64,000 bases of DNA, taken from Chitinophaga pendula (GTDB taxonomy: Bacteria > Bacteroidota > Bacteroidia > Chitinophagales > Chitinophagaceae). Both the position numbers and the translations under genes were made by a program. Of this stretch, positions 1 to 9,288 are shown piece after piece. The notes below the pieces were generated by a model. The model was not told where the DNA came from and made no database searches. It worked only from the letters and a program-made list of their open reading frames with translations. The stretch is from contig NZ_CP077769.1 of the NCBI RefSeq assembly GCF_020386615.1, positions 3,038,001-3,102,000 of the forward strand. Direction: 5' to 3'. How positions within the stretch are numbered: position 1 is the stretch's first letter; every line of letters begins with the position of its first letter.

Positions 1-1167
1 GTCGAACAGCATGAATAGTTCTTCGGTATTTTGTTCGTAGGCCAGTTGCATGCTTTGGTAGTTTCGTTTCAGGGCGGGAAGGATATTGTTCTCGTACAGA
101 GCAACCTGGCGGCGGGCGGTTTCCATTTCTGCGCGCATGCCGAAAGCCATGCCGGTGGCTTCATTGAGCAGCATATTTTTTTGTGCTGTCAGTGCTTCTT
201 GTTTCCATTGGAGGCTTTCTATTTTGGCTTTGTTCATTTTTGATGCCCATGATACGAACGGGAGTTTGACCATTCCCATGAGGGAGAATTGTGCTGGTTG
301 GCCACCGAATCCGAACATATGATCGTATTTGACGCCGAAGTCGGGTTTTAGTTTGGCTTTTTCTGCTACCTGCTGGAGGCTGGCGAGGCGGATATCCTGT
401 TCGATGGCTTTGATATCGCTGCGAGCTTGCATCATGGTGGCGGTATCGATGAGTTGTGCGGAGTAGTCGTGGATGATATAGGCGGTATCTATATCGTATT
501 CGGTCATGCTGTTGCGGTTCATGAGGGTGTTGAGGCGGATGCGGCGTTGTCTGATCTCGTTGCTGGTCATTTGCCGCATTTTGGCGACGTTGCCGAGGGC
601 TGCCTGAGCTTTGTAGTAGCCATTGACTTTGTCGAGGCCATTTTTGAACCGTAGTTCTGCGCTACGGAGCATGAAATGGAGGAGGCGTTCATTTTCGTTG
701 ATGACGGTTAGTTTTTTCTTCATGATGAGCCATTCGAAGTAGAATTGTTTGGCCTGGGCGAGCAGTTCGTTGAGGGCGGCACTTTTCTTTTCTTTTTCTA
801 CGGCGGACATGGCGCCCATGAATGCTGCTTCGGTGTTTTGTTTCTTTTTTGACGGGATCATCTGTTCGCCGGAGATCATGAATGAGCCCATACCGGTGGT
901 TCCCATCATGGGATCGCGTTTCCACATTTGTACATTATACGGTGTCATGAAGAATCCTGCGCCTACCTGTGGTGGCATCCAGCTACGGGCGCCTTTAGCG
1001 GCGGCATCCATGGACCGGGCTTCGGCGTCGTACATCTGGAGGGCCGGGTTGGCGGTGGCGATGCGTGACAGTATGTCTTCGAGGCGTTCTGTTTGTTGTG
1101 CCTGTGTCTGTGTGCGTGTTAAGGTGATTGTTAAGGTGAATGCTATTATTAAAAGGATCTGTTTCAT
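1..1167 (-). CDS. TolC/CusC-type outer-membrane efflux protein, partial (C-terminus beyond window)
   Basis: The frame is open from an ATG at 1165-1167 to base 1 (389 codons, no stop), so the gene continues past the left edge. A signal peptide of about 24 residues (MKQILLIIAFTLTITLTRTQ then TQAQQ) is followed by long helical, Gln/Ala/Glu-rich stretches typical of the two outer-membrane efflux protein repeats; the segment near residues 60-90 is Met-rich. It would form the trimeric outer-membrane channel of a metal efflux complex. It lies 5 bp downstream of the second CusA frame on the same strand, so it belongs to the pump operon. No periplasmic adaptor (CusB) is in the window; by analogy with other Bacteroidota operons it may come next, off the left edge. 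The family call is firm; the metal is inferred from neighbours. Confidence 0.85.
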   Translation of the reverse strand, partial: MKQILLIIAFTLTITLTRTQTQAQQTERLEDILSRIATANPALQMYDAEARSMDAAAKGARSWMPPQVGAGFFMTPYNVQMWKRDPMMGTTGMGSFMISGEQMIPSKKKQNTEAAFMGAMSAVEKEKKSAALNELLAQAKQFYFEWLIMKKKLTVINENERLLHFMLRSAELRFKNGLDKVNGYYKAQAALGNVAKMRQMTSNEIRQRRIRLNTLMNRNSMTEYDIDTAYIIHDYSAQLIDTATMMQARSDIKAIEQDIRLASLQQVAEKAKLKPDFGVKYDHMFGFGGQPAQFSLMGMVKLPFVSWASKMNKAKIESLQWKQEALTAQKNMLLNEATGMAFGMRAEMETARRQVALYENNILPALKRNYQSMQLAYEQNTEELFMLFD

Positions 1168-1172
1168 ACTTA

Positions 1173-3128
1173 TCAATGTTTTACTTCCAGTACATCTATC
1201 TTTCCATGTTTGCGCAGTTCATATTCTTTTACCATCAGGAAGATGAGTGGGGTGACGAGGAGGATATGTGTGGAGGAGGTGAGTACTCCACCTATCATGG
1301 GCAGTACGATGGGTTTCATGACATCGCTGCCGATGCCATGGCTCCAGAGAATGGGTGCCAGTCCGAAGAGGGATACGCATACGGTCATGATTTTGGGGCG
1401 CAGGCGTTTGGCGGCGCCGGCGATGACATATTCGCGGAGGTCGTCCCGGGTGATGGTGTCGCGGGAGTTGCCTTTGAGGGTTACCAGTTGCTGCATGGCA
1501 TCGTTGAGATAGATGACCATGACGATACCTGTTTCTACGGCGAGGCCGAATAAGGCGATGAATCCTACGGCGACGGCGACGGACAGGTTGACGCCATAGA
1601 ACCATATCATGTAGGCTCCTCCTATCAGTGCAAACGGGATGGATATGAGGCTAAAGAAGGCTTCTCTGGCGGAGTGGAAGGCGAAGTACATGCAAGCGAA
1701 GATGATGAGTATTACGACCGGCAATATTAATTTGAGGGTACGTTCGCCACGGATGAGGTTTTCGTACTGGCCGCTCCATTCTATGAAGTAGCCTTTGGGC
1801 AGTTGTTTAACTAATGCTTCCAGCTGACGTTGTGCGTCGGTGACGGTGCTGCCGAGGTCTCTGCCGCGGACATTGAACAGTACGGTGCCTCTGAGCAATG
1901 CGTTTTCGGAGCTGATCATGGGGGCTCCTTCGGAGAGTCTGATATCGGCGACGGCTTCGAGGGGTACGGGGCCGAAGTCCATGGTGTTGACCGGGAGGCG
2001 TTTGAGAGCGGTGAGGTTGTTACGAAAATCTTGTCCGTATCGGGCATTGACGGAGAAACGCTGGCGGCCTTCTATGGTGGTGGTGAGTTTCATTCCACCC
2101 AATGCTCCTTCAATCACGGCGTTTACATCGTCGATGCTGAGGCTGTAGCGGCCTATTTGATCGCGGCGGATGGTGATGTCGATATATTTCCCACCGGTGA
2201 TGGGATCGACGTAGATATCTTTTACGCCCTCCATTCCCTGCAAGGCGGTTTTTATTTGTTGGGCGAAGGCATCGATGGTATCGAGGTGCTGTCCATATAC
2301 TTTTACGCCGACGTCGGTGCGGATACCGGTGGACAGCATATTGATCCTGTTAATGATGGGTTGGGTCCAGCCGTTGGTGACGCCCGGCAGTTGTAATTTG
2401 TTATTGAGTTCGTTGATGATCTTTTCTTTGGTCATTCCTTTGCGCCATTCGGCGGAGGGTTTGAGCAGTACGATGGTTTCGATCATGCTGATCGGGGAAT
2501 TGTCGGTGGCGGAGTTGGCCCTGCCTGCTTTTCCCAGTACGGATCTCACTTCTGGTAGGGACTTGATGATCTTGTCCTGGACTTGCAGGATGCGTTTAGC
2601 TTCTGCATTGGAGACGTCTGGTAGAGTAACTGGCATGAAGAGGAGGCTTCCTTCGTCGAGTGGCGGCATGAATTCGCGGCCCAGGTTCATGATCAGCGGT
2701 ATGCTGATGAGCAAGGCGATGATATTGATGGCCAGGGTGGTCTTCCGCCATTTTACGCAAGTGCGGATGATGGGTTCGTAGATGCGTTCGAGGCCACGAT
2801 TGACTGGGTTGGCGGTTTCGGAGCGGAATTTTCCTTTCATAAAGAAGGACAGCAGTACCGGGGCCAGTGTGACTACGAGGATGGCATCTACGATGAGGAT
2901 GAATGTTTTGGTATATGCCAGTGGGTTGAACAGTTTGCCTTCCTGGCCGGTGAGTAAAAATACCGGCAGGAAGGAAGCGATGATGATGACGGTGGAGAAG
3001 AATACGCCTCTGGATACTTGCTGGCAAGCTTTTTCTATGATGGCCAGGCGGGTGGTTTCCGGGATGTGGCCCTGTTCGTCTTTTTTCCCACCGAAGAGGC
3101 GGCGGATAAATGTATTGATACGGCTCAT
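1173..3128 (-). CDS. cusA: CusA-type heavy-metal RND pump, C-terminal half (separate frame)
   Basis: This 651-residue product carries TM5 onward of a CusA/CzcA family pump. It starts in the cytoplasmic loop after TM4 (residues 1-40), followed by TM5-6, the second periplasmic porter/docking domain and TM7-12. Proton-relay residues are present: Glu532 (LAVETGIVM) and Lys579 (RLRPKIMTV). Comparing from memory with E. coli CusA, the Met of the RINML motif is kept (Met264), but the RDM Met is Leu425 (GRDLG), so the Cu/Ag methionine triad is not complete; a divalent-cation or mixed substrate is possible. The ATG at 3126-3128 overlaps the stop of the N-terminal half as ATGA. Together the halves total 1076 residues, the length of one normal pump. 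It may be a true two-subunit arrangement or a one-base frameshift (see findings). Confidence 0.85.
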   Translation of the reverse strand: MSRINTFIRRLFGGKKDEQGHIPETTRLAIIEKACQQVSRGVFFSTVIIIASFLPVFLLTGQEGKLFNPLAYTKTFILIVDAILVVTLAPVLLSFFMKGKFRSETANPVNRGLERIYEPIIRTCVKWRKTTLAINIIALLISIPLIMNLGREFMPPLDEGSLLFMPVTLPDVSNAEAKRILQVQDKIIKSLPEVRSVLGKAGRANSATDNSPISMIETIVLLKPSAEWRKGMTKEKIINELNNKLQLPGVTNGWTQPIINRINMLSTGIRTDVGVKVYGQHLDTIDAFAQQIKTALQGMEGVKDIYVDPITGGKYIDITIRRDQIGRYSLSIDDVNAVIEGALGGMKLTTTIEGRQRFSVNARYGQDFRNNLTALKRLPVNTMDFGPVPLEAVADIRLSEGAPMISSENALLRGTVLFNVRGRDLGSTVTDAQRQLEALVKQLPKGYFIEWSGQYENLIRGERTLKLILPVVILIIFACMYFAFHSAREAFFSLISIPFALIGGAYMIWFYGVNLSVAVAVGFIALFGLAVETGIVMVIYLNDAMQQLVTLKGNSRDTITRDDLREYVIAGAAKRLRPKIMTVCVSLFGLAPILWSHGIGSDVMKPIVLPMIGGVLTSSTHILLVTPLIFLMVKEYELRKHGKIDVLEVKH

Positions 3129-4402
3129 TTGTTATTGTTTTTTTGTTGCCATTCGGCGAGGTGGCGGTATGCATTTTCCGACATGATGATACCATTGTCT
3201 ACGATTACGCCGATGGCCAATGCGATGCCTGTGAGGGACATGATGTTGGAGCTCAGGCCGAAGGCGTTGAGCAGGATGAAGCTGATGGAGATGGTCAGCG
3301 GAATTTGTATGAGGATGCTGACGGCGCTGCGCCAGTGCAGGAGGAAGATGATGACGATGACGGAAACGACGATCATTTCTTCGAGGAGTTTGCTTTTTAC
3401 GTTATTGATGGCACCTTCTATGAGTTCGCTGCGATCGTAGTCGATATCGAATGAGACTCCTGCGGGGAGGCCTTTTTCTACATCTTTCATTTTAGCTTTG
3501 ACGGCTTTGATGACTTCGTCGGCATTTTGGCCATATCGCATGACTACGATGCCCCCTACGGCTTCGCCTTCTCCGTTTTTGTCGAATATACCCAGGCGGA
3601 GGTCTCCGCCCATTTGTACAGAGGCGATGTCTTTAATGCGTACGGGTATTCCGTTGTAGTTGGCGACGACGATGGCTTCTACATCGGTTTTGTTGCCGAT
3701 GTATCCTTTTCCGCGGACGATGTAGGCCATGTCGCTCATTTCGAACTTGCGGCCGCCGACATCGTTGTTATTTGTTTTGACCTTTTGCATGACATCCATC
3801 AGTTTGACGCCATAGTATTGCATTTTTACGGGGTCCATGACGATCTGGTATTGTTTTTCGAATCCGCCGAAGGAGGCGACTTCTGCTACGCCGGGGACAG
3901 TTTGCAAGGCCAGTTTGATGTACCAGTCCTGCAAGGCTCTTTGTTCGCCGAGGTCCATGTTGCCTGCTTTGAGTGTATACCATAGGATATGACCGACGCC
4001 GGTGCCATCGGGACCGAGGGAAGGTATGACTCCTTCGGGGAGGAGGCGTTGGGCGTAGCTGAGTTTTTCAGATACGCGTGTCCGTGCCCAGTAGATGTCT
4101 ACATCATCGTCGAAGATGATGTAGACGAAACTCATACCGAACATGGAGTTGGCTCTTATGTTCTTGACCCTGGGGACCCCCTGTAGGTTGGAGACCAGTG
4201 GGTAGGTGATCTGGTCTTCTACTACCTGGGGGCTGCGGCCCATCCATTCGGTGAATACGATGACCTGGTTTTCGGATAGGTCGGGTATGGCATCCACGGG
4301 GTTACGATTTACTTCATAGATACCCCATGCGAAGAGGCCGGCAGCGAGGAGCAGCACGATATATCTATTGCGCAAGGATAATGAGATCAGTTGCTGTACC
4401 AC
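3125..4402 (-). CDS. cusA: CusA-type heavy-metal RND pump, N-terminal half
   Basis: This 425-residue frame covers TM1, the first periplasmic domain and TM2-4 of a CusA/CzcA pump. Family motifs include NPVDAIPDLSENQVIVFTEW near the N-terminus and a GPDGTGVG loop. The proton-relay Asp402 lies in AIGVIVDNG, just before the frame ends with NAYRHLAEWQQKNNNK and a TGA. The start is a GTG at 4400-4402, the first codon matching the family N-terminus. The 3' end overlaps the next frame by 4 bases. Its neighbours are a DUF3347 lipoprotein upstream and the C-terminal half plus TolC downstream, so this is the motor of a tripartite efflux system for copper or another metal. Adding one A to the AAA run before TGA would fuse the two frames in phase. 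Confidence 0.85.
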   Translation of the reverse strand: MVQQLISLSLRNRYIVLLLAAGLFAWGIYEVNRNPVDAIPDLSENQVIVFTEWMGRSPQVVEDQITYPLVSNLQGVPRVKNIRANSMFGMSFVYIIFDDDVDIYWARTRVSEKLSYAQRLLPEGVIPSLGPDGTGVGHILWYTLKAGNMDLGEQRALQDWYIKLALQTVPGVAEVASFGGFEKQYQIVMDPVKMQYYGVKLMDVMQKVKTNNNDVGGRKFEMSDMAYIVRGKGYIGNKTDVEAIVVANYNGIPVRIKDIASVQMGGDLRLGIFDKNGEGEAVGGIVVMRYGQNADEVIKAVKAKMKDVEKGLPAGVSFDIDYDRSELIEGAINNVKSKLLEEMIVVSVIVIIFLLHWRSAVSILIQIPLTISISFILLNAFGLSSNIMSLTGIALAIGVIVDNGIIMSENAYRHLAEWQQKNNNK

Positions 4403-4414
4403 TGTTAATCTTTT

Positions 4415-5083
4415 TTACTGAATTGTTTCTTTTATTTCGCCGCAGGAAAGCATATCCTGACCGTAGAATGGATTTTTTATTTCTGCTACTTCGCTAAGCC
4501 AATTAGCGCCTTTATCGAAGGCCATGGGGCAATGTGTGTAGTAGACGGTTTCTCCTGCACCGAAGGCTTTGACCAGTTCATATACTGGTGAGGTGAGATC
4601 GGCGAGGTGTTCGCGTTGGTGTGGCAGTTCTTTGTTGCCCGCTATGTGAGTGGCGTTTTCTTTGATTGCCGCTATTTGTGCGTTGTATATTTTGAGTTGG
4701 TCTGCGGAGAGCAGGGAGCCATCGAAGCCGGCGGCGGACTTAGCCAGTTGTTGGCCGGCGGCGGCGGCCTCCTGTGCATTGCTGGCAACCAGGGCATTTT
4801 TAATGCGGAGGTAGTCAGTGACCAATGTTTTGATATGGGCGGCGGCCTGGGGATCGACCTGTTTGAAAGACGGTGTGATGGCGGTGGCGGTTTCGGATGT
4901 GGCAGCTTGTTCGGCAGGTGTTGCAGCATGTTGATGTTGATGTCCCTGTTCTTCGGTATGGGATTTTTCTGCCGGTGTGCTATTGCATGCTGCGAGCCAG
5001 GAGGTGGTTACGAATGCGGAGGCCAGTAGTCCGATGGAGAGGATACGTGTGTGCATGTTGGATGGAAATTTGATCTTTTTCAT
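4415..5083 (-). CDS. DUF3347 domain lipoprotein (CusB-like metal-binding domain)
   Basis: This 222-residue protein has a signal segment ending in a lipobox-like LAAC (about residue 32), a His-rich stretch (GHQHQH) and then a DUF3347 domain. The domain starts at DYLRIKNALVAS and ends in the family signature HCPMAF...GANWLS...IKNPFYGQDMLSCGE. DUF3347 domains occur alone or fused to CusB-type adaptor proteins. The conserved His/Cys/Met positions fit periplasmic metal binding. It sits 12 bp upstream of the CusA N-terminal frame in the same operon, so a role as metal chaperone or adaptor for the pump is likely. The family is recognised from sequence; the exact metal is inferred. Confidence 0.8.
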   Translation of the reverse strand: MKKIKFPSNMHTRILSIGLLASAFVTTSWLAACNSTPAEKSHTEEQGHQHQHAATPAEQAATSETATAITPSFKQVDPQAAAHIKTLVTDYLRIKNALVASNAQEAAAAGQQLAKSAAGFDGSLLSADQLKIYNAQIAAIKENATHIAGNKELPHQREHLADLTSPVYELVKAFGAGETVYYTHCPMAFDKGANWLSEVAEIKNPFYGQDMLSCGEIKETIQ

Positions 5084-5107
5084 ATTTACTTTTTATGTTG
5101 ATGAATA

Positions 5108-5713
5108 TTAGTGTTGGTGTACATGTTGTTCGAGTAGTCTGCCCTGAGGTCCGACGCCGTATTTATGTACCAGTGCGGCGCCGTAGTGGCCTGCTATGCT
5201 GACGCATGCGGCGACCAATAGCAGTACTAGGAGGGTGCCCCATTGCGTGAAGGTTCGCCAAGCGGGGCGTTTGATGACGCAGGCGATGATCTTGAGTAGC
5301 AGTGCGGCGGTGCTGAGCCATACGGTCCAGGCAGCGAATACTTCATGTTGTTGTAGTACTATCTCTATTTCAGGCGGCATTGGACCGGTGTGTGCGTGGA
5401 AGGTGTTGCTGGCCAGCCAGGCTGTAAATGTGGCGACGGCCAGGACGGCGGTGATGGTATAATGATAAATGGACTGATAAACGAACATTCCTACCAGTTG
5501 CAGTATTGCTGCCAGTATGAGCAGTACTATGGGGAAGTGTACGATCATGGGATGTATGGACGGGAAAGGATTGTTTGCGTTGATGGTTGTCTGCGAGGCG
5601 GTGTGTGTTTGTGCGGTGGAGTTGTGCGGATGGCCATCATGTGCGAGTAGTGGCCATGATAGTTGCAGGCACAGTATGGTCACTGCTGCCAGGAAAAAGC
5701 GAACCTTTTTCAT
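5108..5713 (-). CDS. DUF2231-like four-helix membrane protein
   Basis: This roughly 201-residue protein has an N-terminal signal/TM (KKVRFFLAAVTILCLQLSWP), a His-rich exported segment (AHDGHPHN), the conserved HPMIVHFPIVLL motif near residue 55 and three further hydrophobic helices, ending in HVHQH. The 'HPMIVHFP' signature is that of DUF2231-type membrane proteins, often next to metal or heme genes. The ATG at 5711-5713 is chosen over an upstream TTG. It is 24 bp upstream of the DUF3347 gene on the same strand and so co-transcribed with the efflux operon. Function unknown; the His clusters suggest metal contact at the membrane surface. Confidence 0.7.
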   Translation of the reverse strand: MKKVRFFLAAVTILCLQLSWPLLAHDGHPHNSTAQTHTASQTTINANNPFPSIHPMIVHFPIVLLILAAILQLVGMFVYQSIYHYTITAVLAVATFTAWLASNTFHAHTGPMPPEIEIVLQQHEVFAAWTVWLSTAALLLKIIACVIKRPAWRTFTQWGTLLVLLLVAACVSIAGHYGAALVHKYGVGPQGRLLEQHVHQH

Positions 5714-5824
5714 ATGCAAGTTGATGAGGTACGCGGGCGTACCGGTGGTAGTAATCGGATATCTGCGTGTGAATGCGGAAGCTGTGCTGACGAGGTTGTC
5801 AGGCGGTAAGTGGTTGGGATGCTA

Positions 5825-6232
5825 TCAGATCAGCCAGGTACGGTGGAGTGTAAACAGGGGGATATCTGTGAGTGGAGGTATGGGGTAGGTGACGTCTGTA
5901 GCAGGTACTTGTATACCTGTGACGGCCGGGCGATTATGAAATACGGGAATAGGTATGGCTAGAGGACATGCTGCGGTGTCGGATTGCAGCAGGTGTGTGT
6001 TTGTTTCCTGGTCTTTTTCTGTAACGGAGCGTTGTTCGTGTTTGCAGCAGCCATTGTGTTGCTGTGAAGATTGTTTCATGCCGCACATGGGGCACGGTGT
6101 GGGTGTTGCCGGCGTTTGGCTGACGGTGTCCATACTTACCAGCTGGCCCATGCAGTAGTGCAGCTGTATGCCGGCACCGCTGGCACTAGCCAGGTAGATG
6201 ATTGCGAGTATGGTGGTCAGAAAACGTTTCAC
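5825..6232 (-). CDS. HYC_CC_PP-type small cysteine-rich secreted protein
   Basis: About 135 residues: a signal/TM segment (KRFLTTILAIIYLASASGAG), then HYCMG, CPMCGM, a CC pair (NGCCKHE) and a PP-containing tail ending HRTWLI. These motifs match the Bacteroidota family known as HYC_CC_PP, which is often found beside metal genes. A GTG at 6230-6232 is preferred because it aligns with the MKRILATILL start of the paralogue at 9294; another GTG at 6262 is possible. It is the first gene of the minus-strand efflux operon. A perfect inverted repeat sits about 136-160 bp upstream of the start (6368-6393). The Cys/His/Met clusters suggest copper binding in the periplasm, which is inference. Confidence 0.7.
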   Translation of the reverse strand: MKRFLTTILAIIYLASASGAGIQLHYCMGQLVSMDTVSQTPATPTPCPMCGMKQSSQQHNGCCKHEQRSVTEKDQETNTHLLQSDTAACPLAIPIPVFHNRPAVTGIQVPATDVTYPIPPLTDIPLFTLHRTWLI

Positions 6233-6367
6233 TATATGATATCTTAAAGTATAGCGGATCACGTAAATACCGGCTGAGAGGCTTTTCCGTAATCCGCTAC
6301 TGAGTTATAAAACCAGCATTGCTTTTCGGATATTTACGTAACAAAAGTAAGTGCTGGTGTTATTTGA

Positions 6368-6393
6368 AACTTTATATAATTCACTATAAAGTT
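6368..6393. promoter_or_regulatory. inverted repeat, candidate metal-responsive operator
   Basis: Perfect 9-bp arms AACTTTATA and TATAAAGTT with an 8-bp spacer, immediately followed by TACATAATTTT. It lies between the end of the copZ-like gene and the start of the HYC/efflux operon. The TATAAAGT half recurs in the copA divergent promoter at 9157-9164 (TATAAAGTGTTATAGAATT). Two metal promoters sharing this word suggest a common regulator; no metal-regulator gene is in the window. Confidence 0.45.
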
Positions 6394-6418
6394 TACATAA
6401 TTTTAAGTTCGCCTGTTT

Positions 6419-6628
6419 TTACAAGGGGGCTATTTCGAAGCCTGCTTTTTTCACTACCTGTTCTATTGTTTCGGCGCTGATGCCCTCTGCATCTACGGTT
6501 AGTATTTTAGCGGGGTTGGCGGTATCTACTTCCCAATGTTTGATGCCTTCGGCTTTTTCGAGATGGGGAGTTACTGCTTTAATACAACCTGCGCAATTGA
6601 TGTTCGTCTTAAATTTCAACGTTTCCAT
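6419..6628 (-). CDS. copZ: CopZ-like copper chaperone (heavy-metal-associated domain)
   Basis: A single 69-residue HMA domain with the metal site NINCAGCIKAV (CxxC at about residues 13-16) and the betaalphabetabetaalphabeta layout of Atx1/CopZ chaperones. It would carry Cu(I) in the cytosol and hand it to the CopA ATPase. It follows copA by 35 bp on the same strand and is probably co-transcribed. The length is normal for the family. The residue before the first Cys is Asn rather than the common Met (GMTC), a variation seen in Bacteroidota HMA proteins. Confidence 0.85.
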   Translation of the reverse strand: METLKFKTNINCAGCIKAVTPHLEKAEGIKHWEVDTANPAKILTVDAEGISAETIEQVVKKAGFEIAPL

Positions 6629-6663
6629 AATTATTATTGTTAGTAGTTATCAATGATTATTCA

Positions 6664-9096
6664 TTATAGTTTGCTCCATTTGAGCCGGAGGCTGTTGCTT
6701 ACTACGGATACGGAGCTGAGCGCCATGGCGGCGCCGGCGATCATGGGATCGAGGAGGAAGCCATTGACGGGATAAAGTACTCCGGCGGCGAGGGGTATGC
6801 CGATCACATTATATATAAATGCCCAGAAGAGGTTTTGCCGGATGGTGGCGACAGTCTTGCGGGACAGTTTGAGGGCAGCCGGTATCCTGGTGAGGTCGTT
6901 GGTGATGAGTGTCATTTTAGCGACGTCCATGGCGATATCGGAGCCTTTGCCCATGGCGATGCTGACATCGGCCTGTGCGAGTGCATGGGAGTCGTTGATA
7001 CCATCTCCTACCATTGCGACTACTTTTCCCTGCTGTTGTAATTGTTGTACGAAGGCTGCTTTATCGGCCGGCAGGGCTTCGGCGCGGTATTCTTTGATAC
7101 CTGCCTGTGCGGCTACGGCGGCGGCTGTCTGTTGGTTATCTCCGGTGAACATATATACTGCGATGCCTAGTTCCTGCAGGGATTGTACGGCATCTTTGGA
7201 AGTCGGTTTGATCTGGTCTGCGATGGCGATGCCTGCCAGTACTTTACCATTGCCGGCGAAGAGTACGACGGTCTGTGCTTTGGCGCTTTGTTCGGATGCC
7301 CATGTACTTATTGCTGTGGTGACGGTGATGCTTTGTTCTTTCATGAGGCGGCTGTTGCCGACGGAGAAGGTGACATTTCTGTACCCTGCTTTGATACCTC
7401 CACCGGTGACGGACTGGATATCTGACAGTGGCAGTAGTTTATTATTTCCTTTCTCTTTCAGATAGCTGGTGACTGCTGTTGCGAGCGGGTGTTCGGATGC
7501 ATGTTCGAGGCTGTAAAGCACCTGTGCGGCTTCGGGCATGCTGTTGTCGAACCATTGGAGGGCGGTAACGGAAGGTTTGCCTTCGGTGATGGTACCTGTT
7601 TTATCGAGGACGACGGCGTTGACTTTGTGGGCCAGTTCGAGGCTTTCGGCATCTTTGATGAGGATGCCCTGTTCGGCGCCTTTACCTACTCCTACCATGA
7701 TGGCGGTAGGTGTGGCCAGGCCGAGGGCGCAAGGACAAGCGATAACCAGGACGGTGACCAGTGCCAGTAGTCCCTGGGTGAGGGCATTATCACCACCCAG
7801 TATTTGCCAGGTGATAAAAGCCAGTACGGCGATAGCTATCACTACTGGAACGAATATGCCTGCGATCCTATCTACCAGTTTCTGCACCGGGGCTTTGGAG
7901 CCCTGTGCTTCCTGTACCATGCGAATGATCTGTGCCAGCAAGGTATTGCCACCTACTTTTTCTGCTACGAACTGGAAGGACCCTTTCTGGTTGATGGTGC
8001 CGGCAAAAACTTTCCGTCCTTTTTCTTTTTCTACCGGTACGGGTTCGCCGCTGATCATGCTTTCGTCTACGAATGAGTTGCCAGCGACTACTTCTCCATC
8101 TACGGGTATCTTTTCTCCCGGTTTAACCAGGAGGATGTTGCCGGTTATTACTTCGCTGATGGGAATTTCTTTTGTCTCATCGTGCGGAAGAACGAGGGTG
8201 ACGGTTTTGGGTTGGAGGCCGATCAGTTTTTTGATGGCGGAGGAGGTGGATGCTTTGGCTCTTTCTTCGAGGAGTTTGCCGAGGAGGATGAAAGCGATGA
8301 CGACGGCAGCGGATTCGAAGTATACATGTGCATGTACGCCTCTGCTATGCCAGAATTGCGGGAATAAGGTATTGAATACGCTGAATATGTAGGCGATACC
8401 GGTGCTGAGGGCTACCAATGTGTCCATGTTAGCCTGGCGATGGGATGCCTGTTTCCAGGCGTTGACAAAGAACTGGCGGCCGAACACCAGTACGACGGGA
8501 GTTGCGAGTGCCCACATGATGTAGTTTGCATAGGGCATGTTCATGAAGAACATGCCGATGATGAACAGTGGTATAGAGAATATGACGGCCCAGCGGGTTT
8601 TTGTTTTAAGTTGTTGTAGTTGATTACGGTGGATGGATTCGAGGGTTTCCTGTGCATCCTGTTCTTCTCCGACGATGAGGTCGTAGCCGACAGCCTGCAA
8701 GGCGGAGCGGAGGCCGGTAACGTCGATGACACCCGGTATATATTCTACCTGTACGCTGGTGTTGGCGAAGTTAACGCTGGCGTTGACTACACCTTTGGTG
8801 GCTATGAGGGTGGATTCTGCACTAACGGCGCAGGAAGCGCAGCTCATGCCGGTAAGGGAGTACTGTTGTTTGACGGTGTCCACATCGTAGCCGAGTCCTC
8901 GGATGGCATCTACTGCTTTTATTACGGTCTCATTATCTTCATCTGTTACTATTACTGCGCGGTGGTTATTGAGTTCGACTTTATGTTTGTTGATACCTTT
9001 CACTCCTGCCAGGCCTTTGTCGACTGTCAGTGCGCAATGTTCGCTTTCTACGCCGGAAAGTGGAAGATAGATCGTCGATGTTTCTTTAGTTCTCAT
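6664..9096 (-). CDS. copA: Copper-translocating P1B-type ATPase
   Basis: About 810 residues. There are two N-terminal HMA domains: the first (residues 6-75) lacks the CxxC, having ESEHCALTV instead, and the second carries GMSCASC. Eight TM helices follow with the ion-path motif CPC ([10 protein letters not shown]), the phosphorylation motif DKTGT, the SEHP loop, TGDN and GDGIND hinge motifs, and the YN and MxxSS residues of TM7/TM8 that mark Cu(I) exporters. The ATG at 9094-9096 is chosen; the in-frame codon at 9117 is TTG. It pumps cytosolic Cu(I) to the periplasm, where the oxidase at 9811 would act on it. Upstream lies a repeat-rich divergent promoter. The degenerate first HMA domain may be regulatory or structural. 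Confidence 0.92.
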   Translation of the reverse strand: MRTKETSTIYLPLSGVESEHCALTVDKGLAGVKGINKHKVELNNHRAVIVTDEDNETVIKAVDAIRGLGYDVDTVKQQYSLTGMSCASCAVSAESTLIATKGVVNASVNFANTSVQVEYIPGVIDVTGLRSALQAVGYDLIVGEEQDAQETLESIHRNQLQQLKTKTRWAVIFSIPLFIIGMFFMNMPYANYIMWALATPVVLVFGRQFFVNAWKQASHRQANMDTLVALSTGIAYIFSVFNTLFPQFWHSRGVHAHVYFESAAVVIAFILLGKLLEERAKASTSSAIKKLIGLQPKTVTLVLPHDETKEIPISEVITGNILLVKPGEKIPVDGEVVAGNSFVDESMISGEPVPVEKEKGRKVFAGTINQKGSFQFVAEKVGGNTLLAQIIRMVQEAQGSKAPVQKLVDRIAGIFVPVVIAIAVLAFITWQILGGDNALTQGLLALVTVLVIACPCALGLATPTAIMVGVGKGAEQGILIKDAESLELAHKVNAVVLDKTGTITEGKPSVTALQWFDNSMPEAAQVLYSLEHASEHPLATAVTSYLKEKGNNKLLPLSDIQSVTGGGIKAGYRNVTFSVGNSRLMKEQSITVTTAISTWASEQSAKAQTVVLFAGNGKVLAGIAIADQIKPTSKDAVQSLQELGIAVYMFTGDNQQTAAAVAAQAGIKEYRAEALPADKAAFVQQLQQQGKVVAMVGDGINDSHALAQADVSIAMGKGSDIAMDVAKMTLITNDLTRIPAALKLSRKTVATIRQNLFWAFIYNVIGIPLAAGVLYPVNGFLLDPMIAGAAMALSSVSVVSNSLRLKWSKL

Positions 9097-9140
9097 TGTC
9101 TTAGGATTGTATGGCAAAGGTCCGAAGCAGGCGGTTGGGG

Positions 9141-9250
9141 AGTGTTATACAATTCCTATAAAGTGTTATAGAATTTCTCGGCGGGAAGGCGTTGTAAATC
9201 AGCGCTAACGTGGATCTTACAGAATTCCGACAAAGTGTTATACAATTTCC
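9141..9250. promoter_or_regulatory. three copies of a 16-19-bp repeat in the copA/HYC divergent promoter
   Basis: Copies of the word AGTGTTATASAATT lie at 9141-9156, 9160-9178 and 9232-9250; the last two are nearly identical over 19 bp (AAAGTGTTATASAATTTCY). They are direct repeats between copA (minus) and the HYC paralogue (plus). Multiple regularly built copies in a metal promoter suggest an operator array. A related sequence is upstream of the efflux operon at 6385-6403. Confidence 0.5.
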
Positions 9251-9280
9251 ACTTTATGCATTCCAGATGATAGCAGGTAT

Positions 9281-9288
9281 TATCTTTG
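9281..9288 (+). promoter_or_regulatory. TATCTTTG -7 element 5 nt before start codon
   Basis: This is a perfect match to the Bacteroidota -7 consensus TAnnTTTG. It lies five bases before the ATG at 9294, so the predicted transcript would start at or next to the start codon. No good TTTG -33 box is seen at the usual distance. Confidence 0.4.

Noticed and set aside
2596..3195. Long minus-strand frame of 199 codons across the CusA junction
   Set aside because: It is a shadow in the third frame; its translation is Arg/His/Pro-rich and both true CusA frames cover it.
6390..6400. AGTTTACATAA, identical to the XerD half of the Bacillus dif site
   Set aside because: The other half does not resemble a XerC arm, the place is 20 kb or more from the skew change, and an 11-base match to one of several known arms is not rare in 64 kb.
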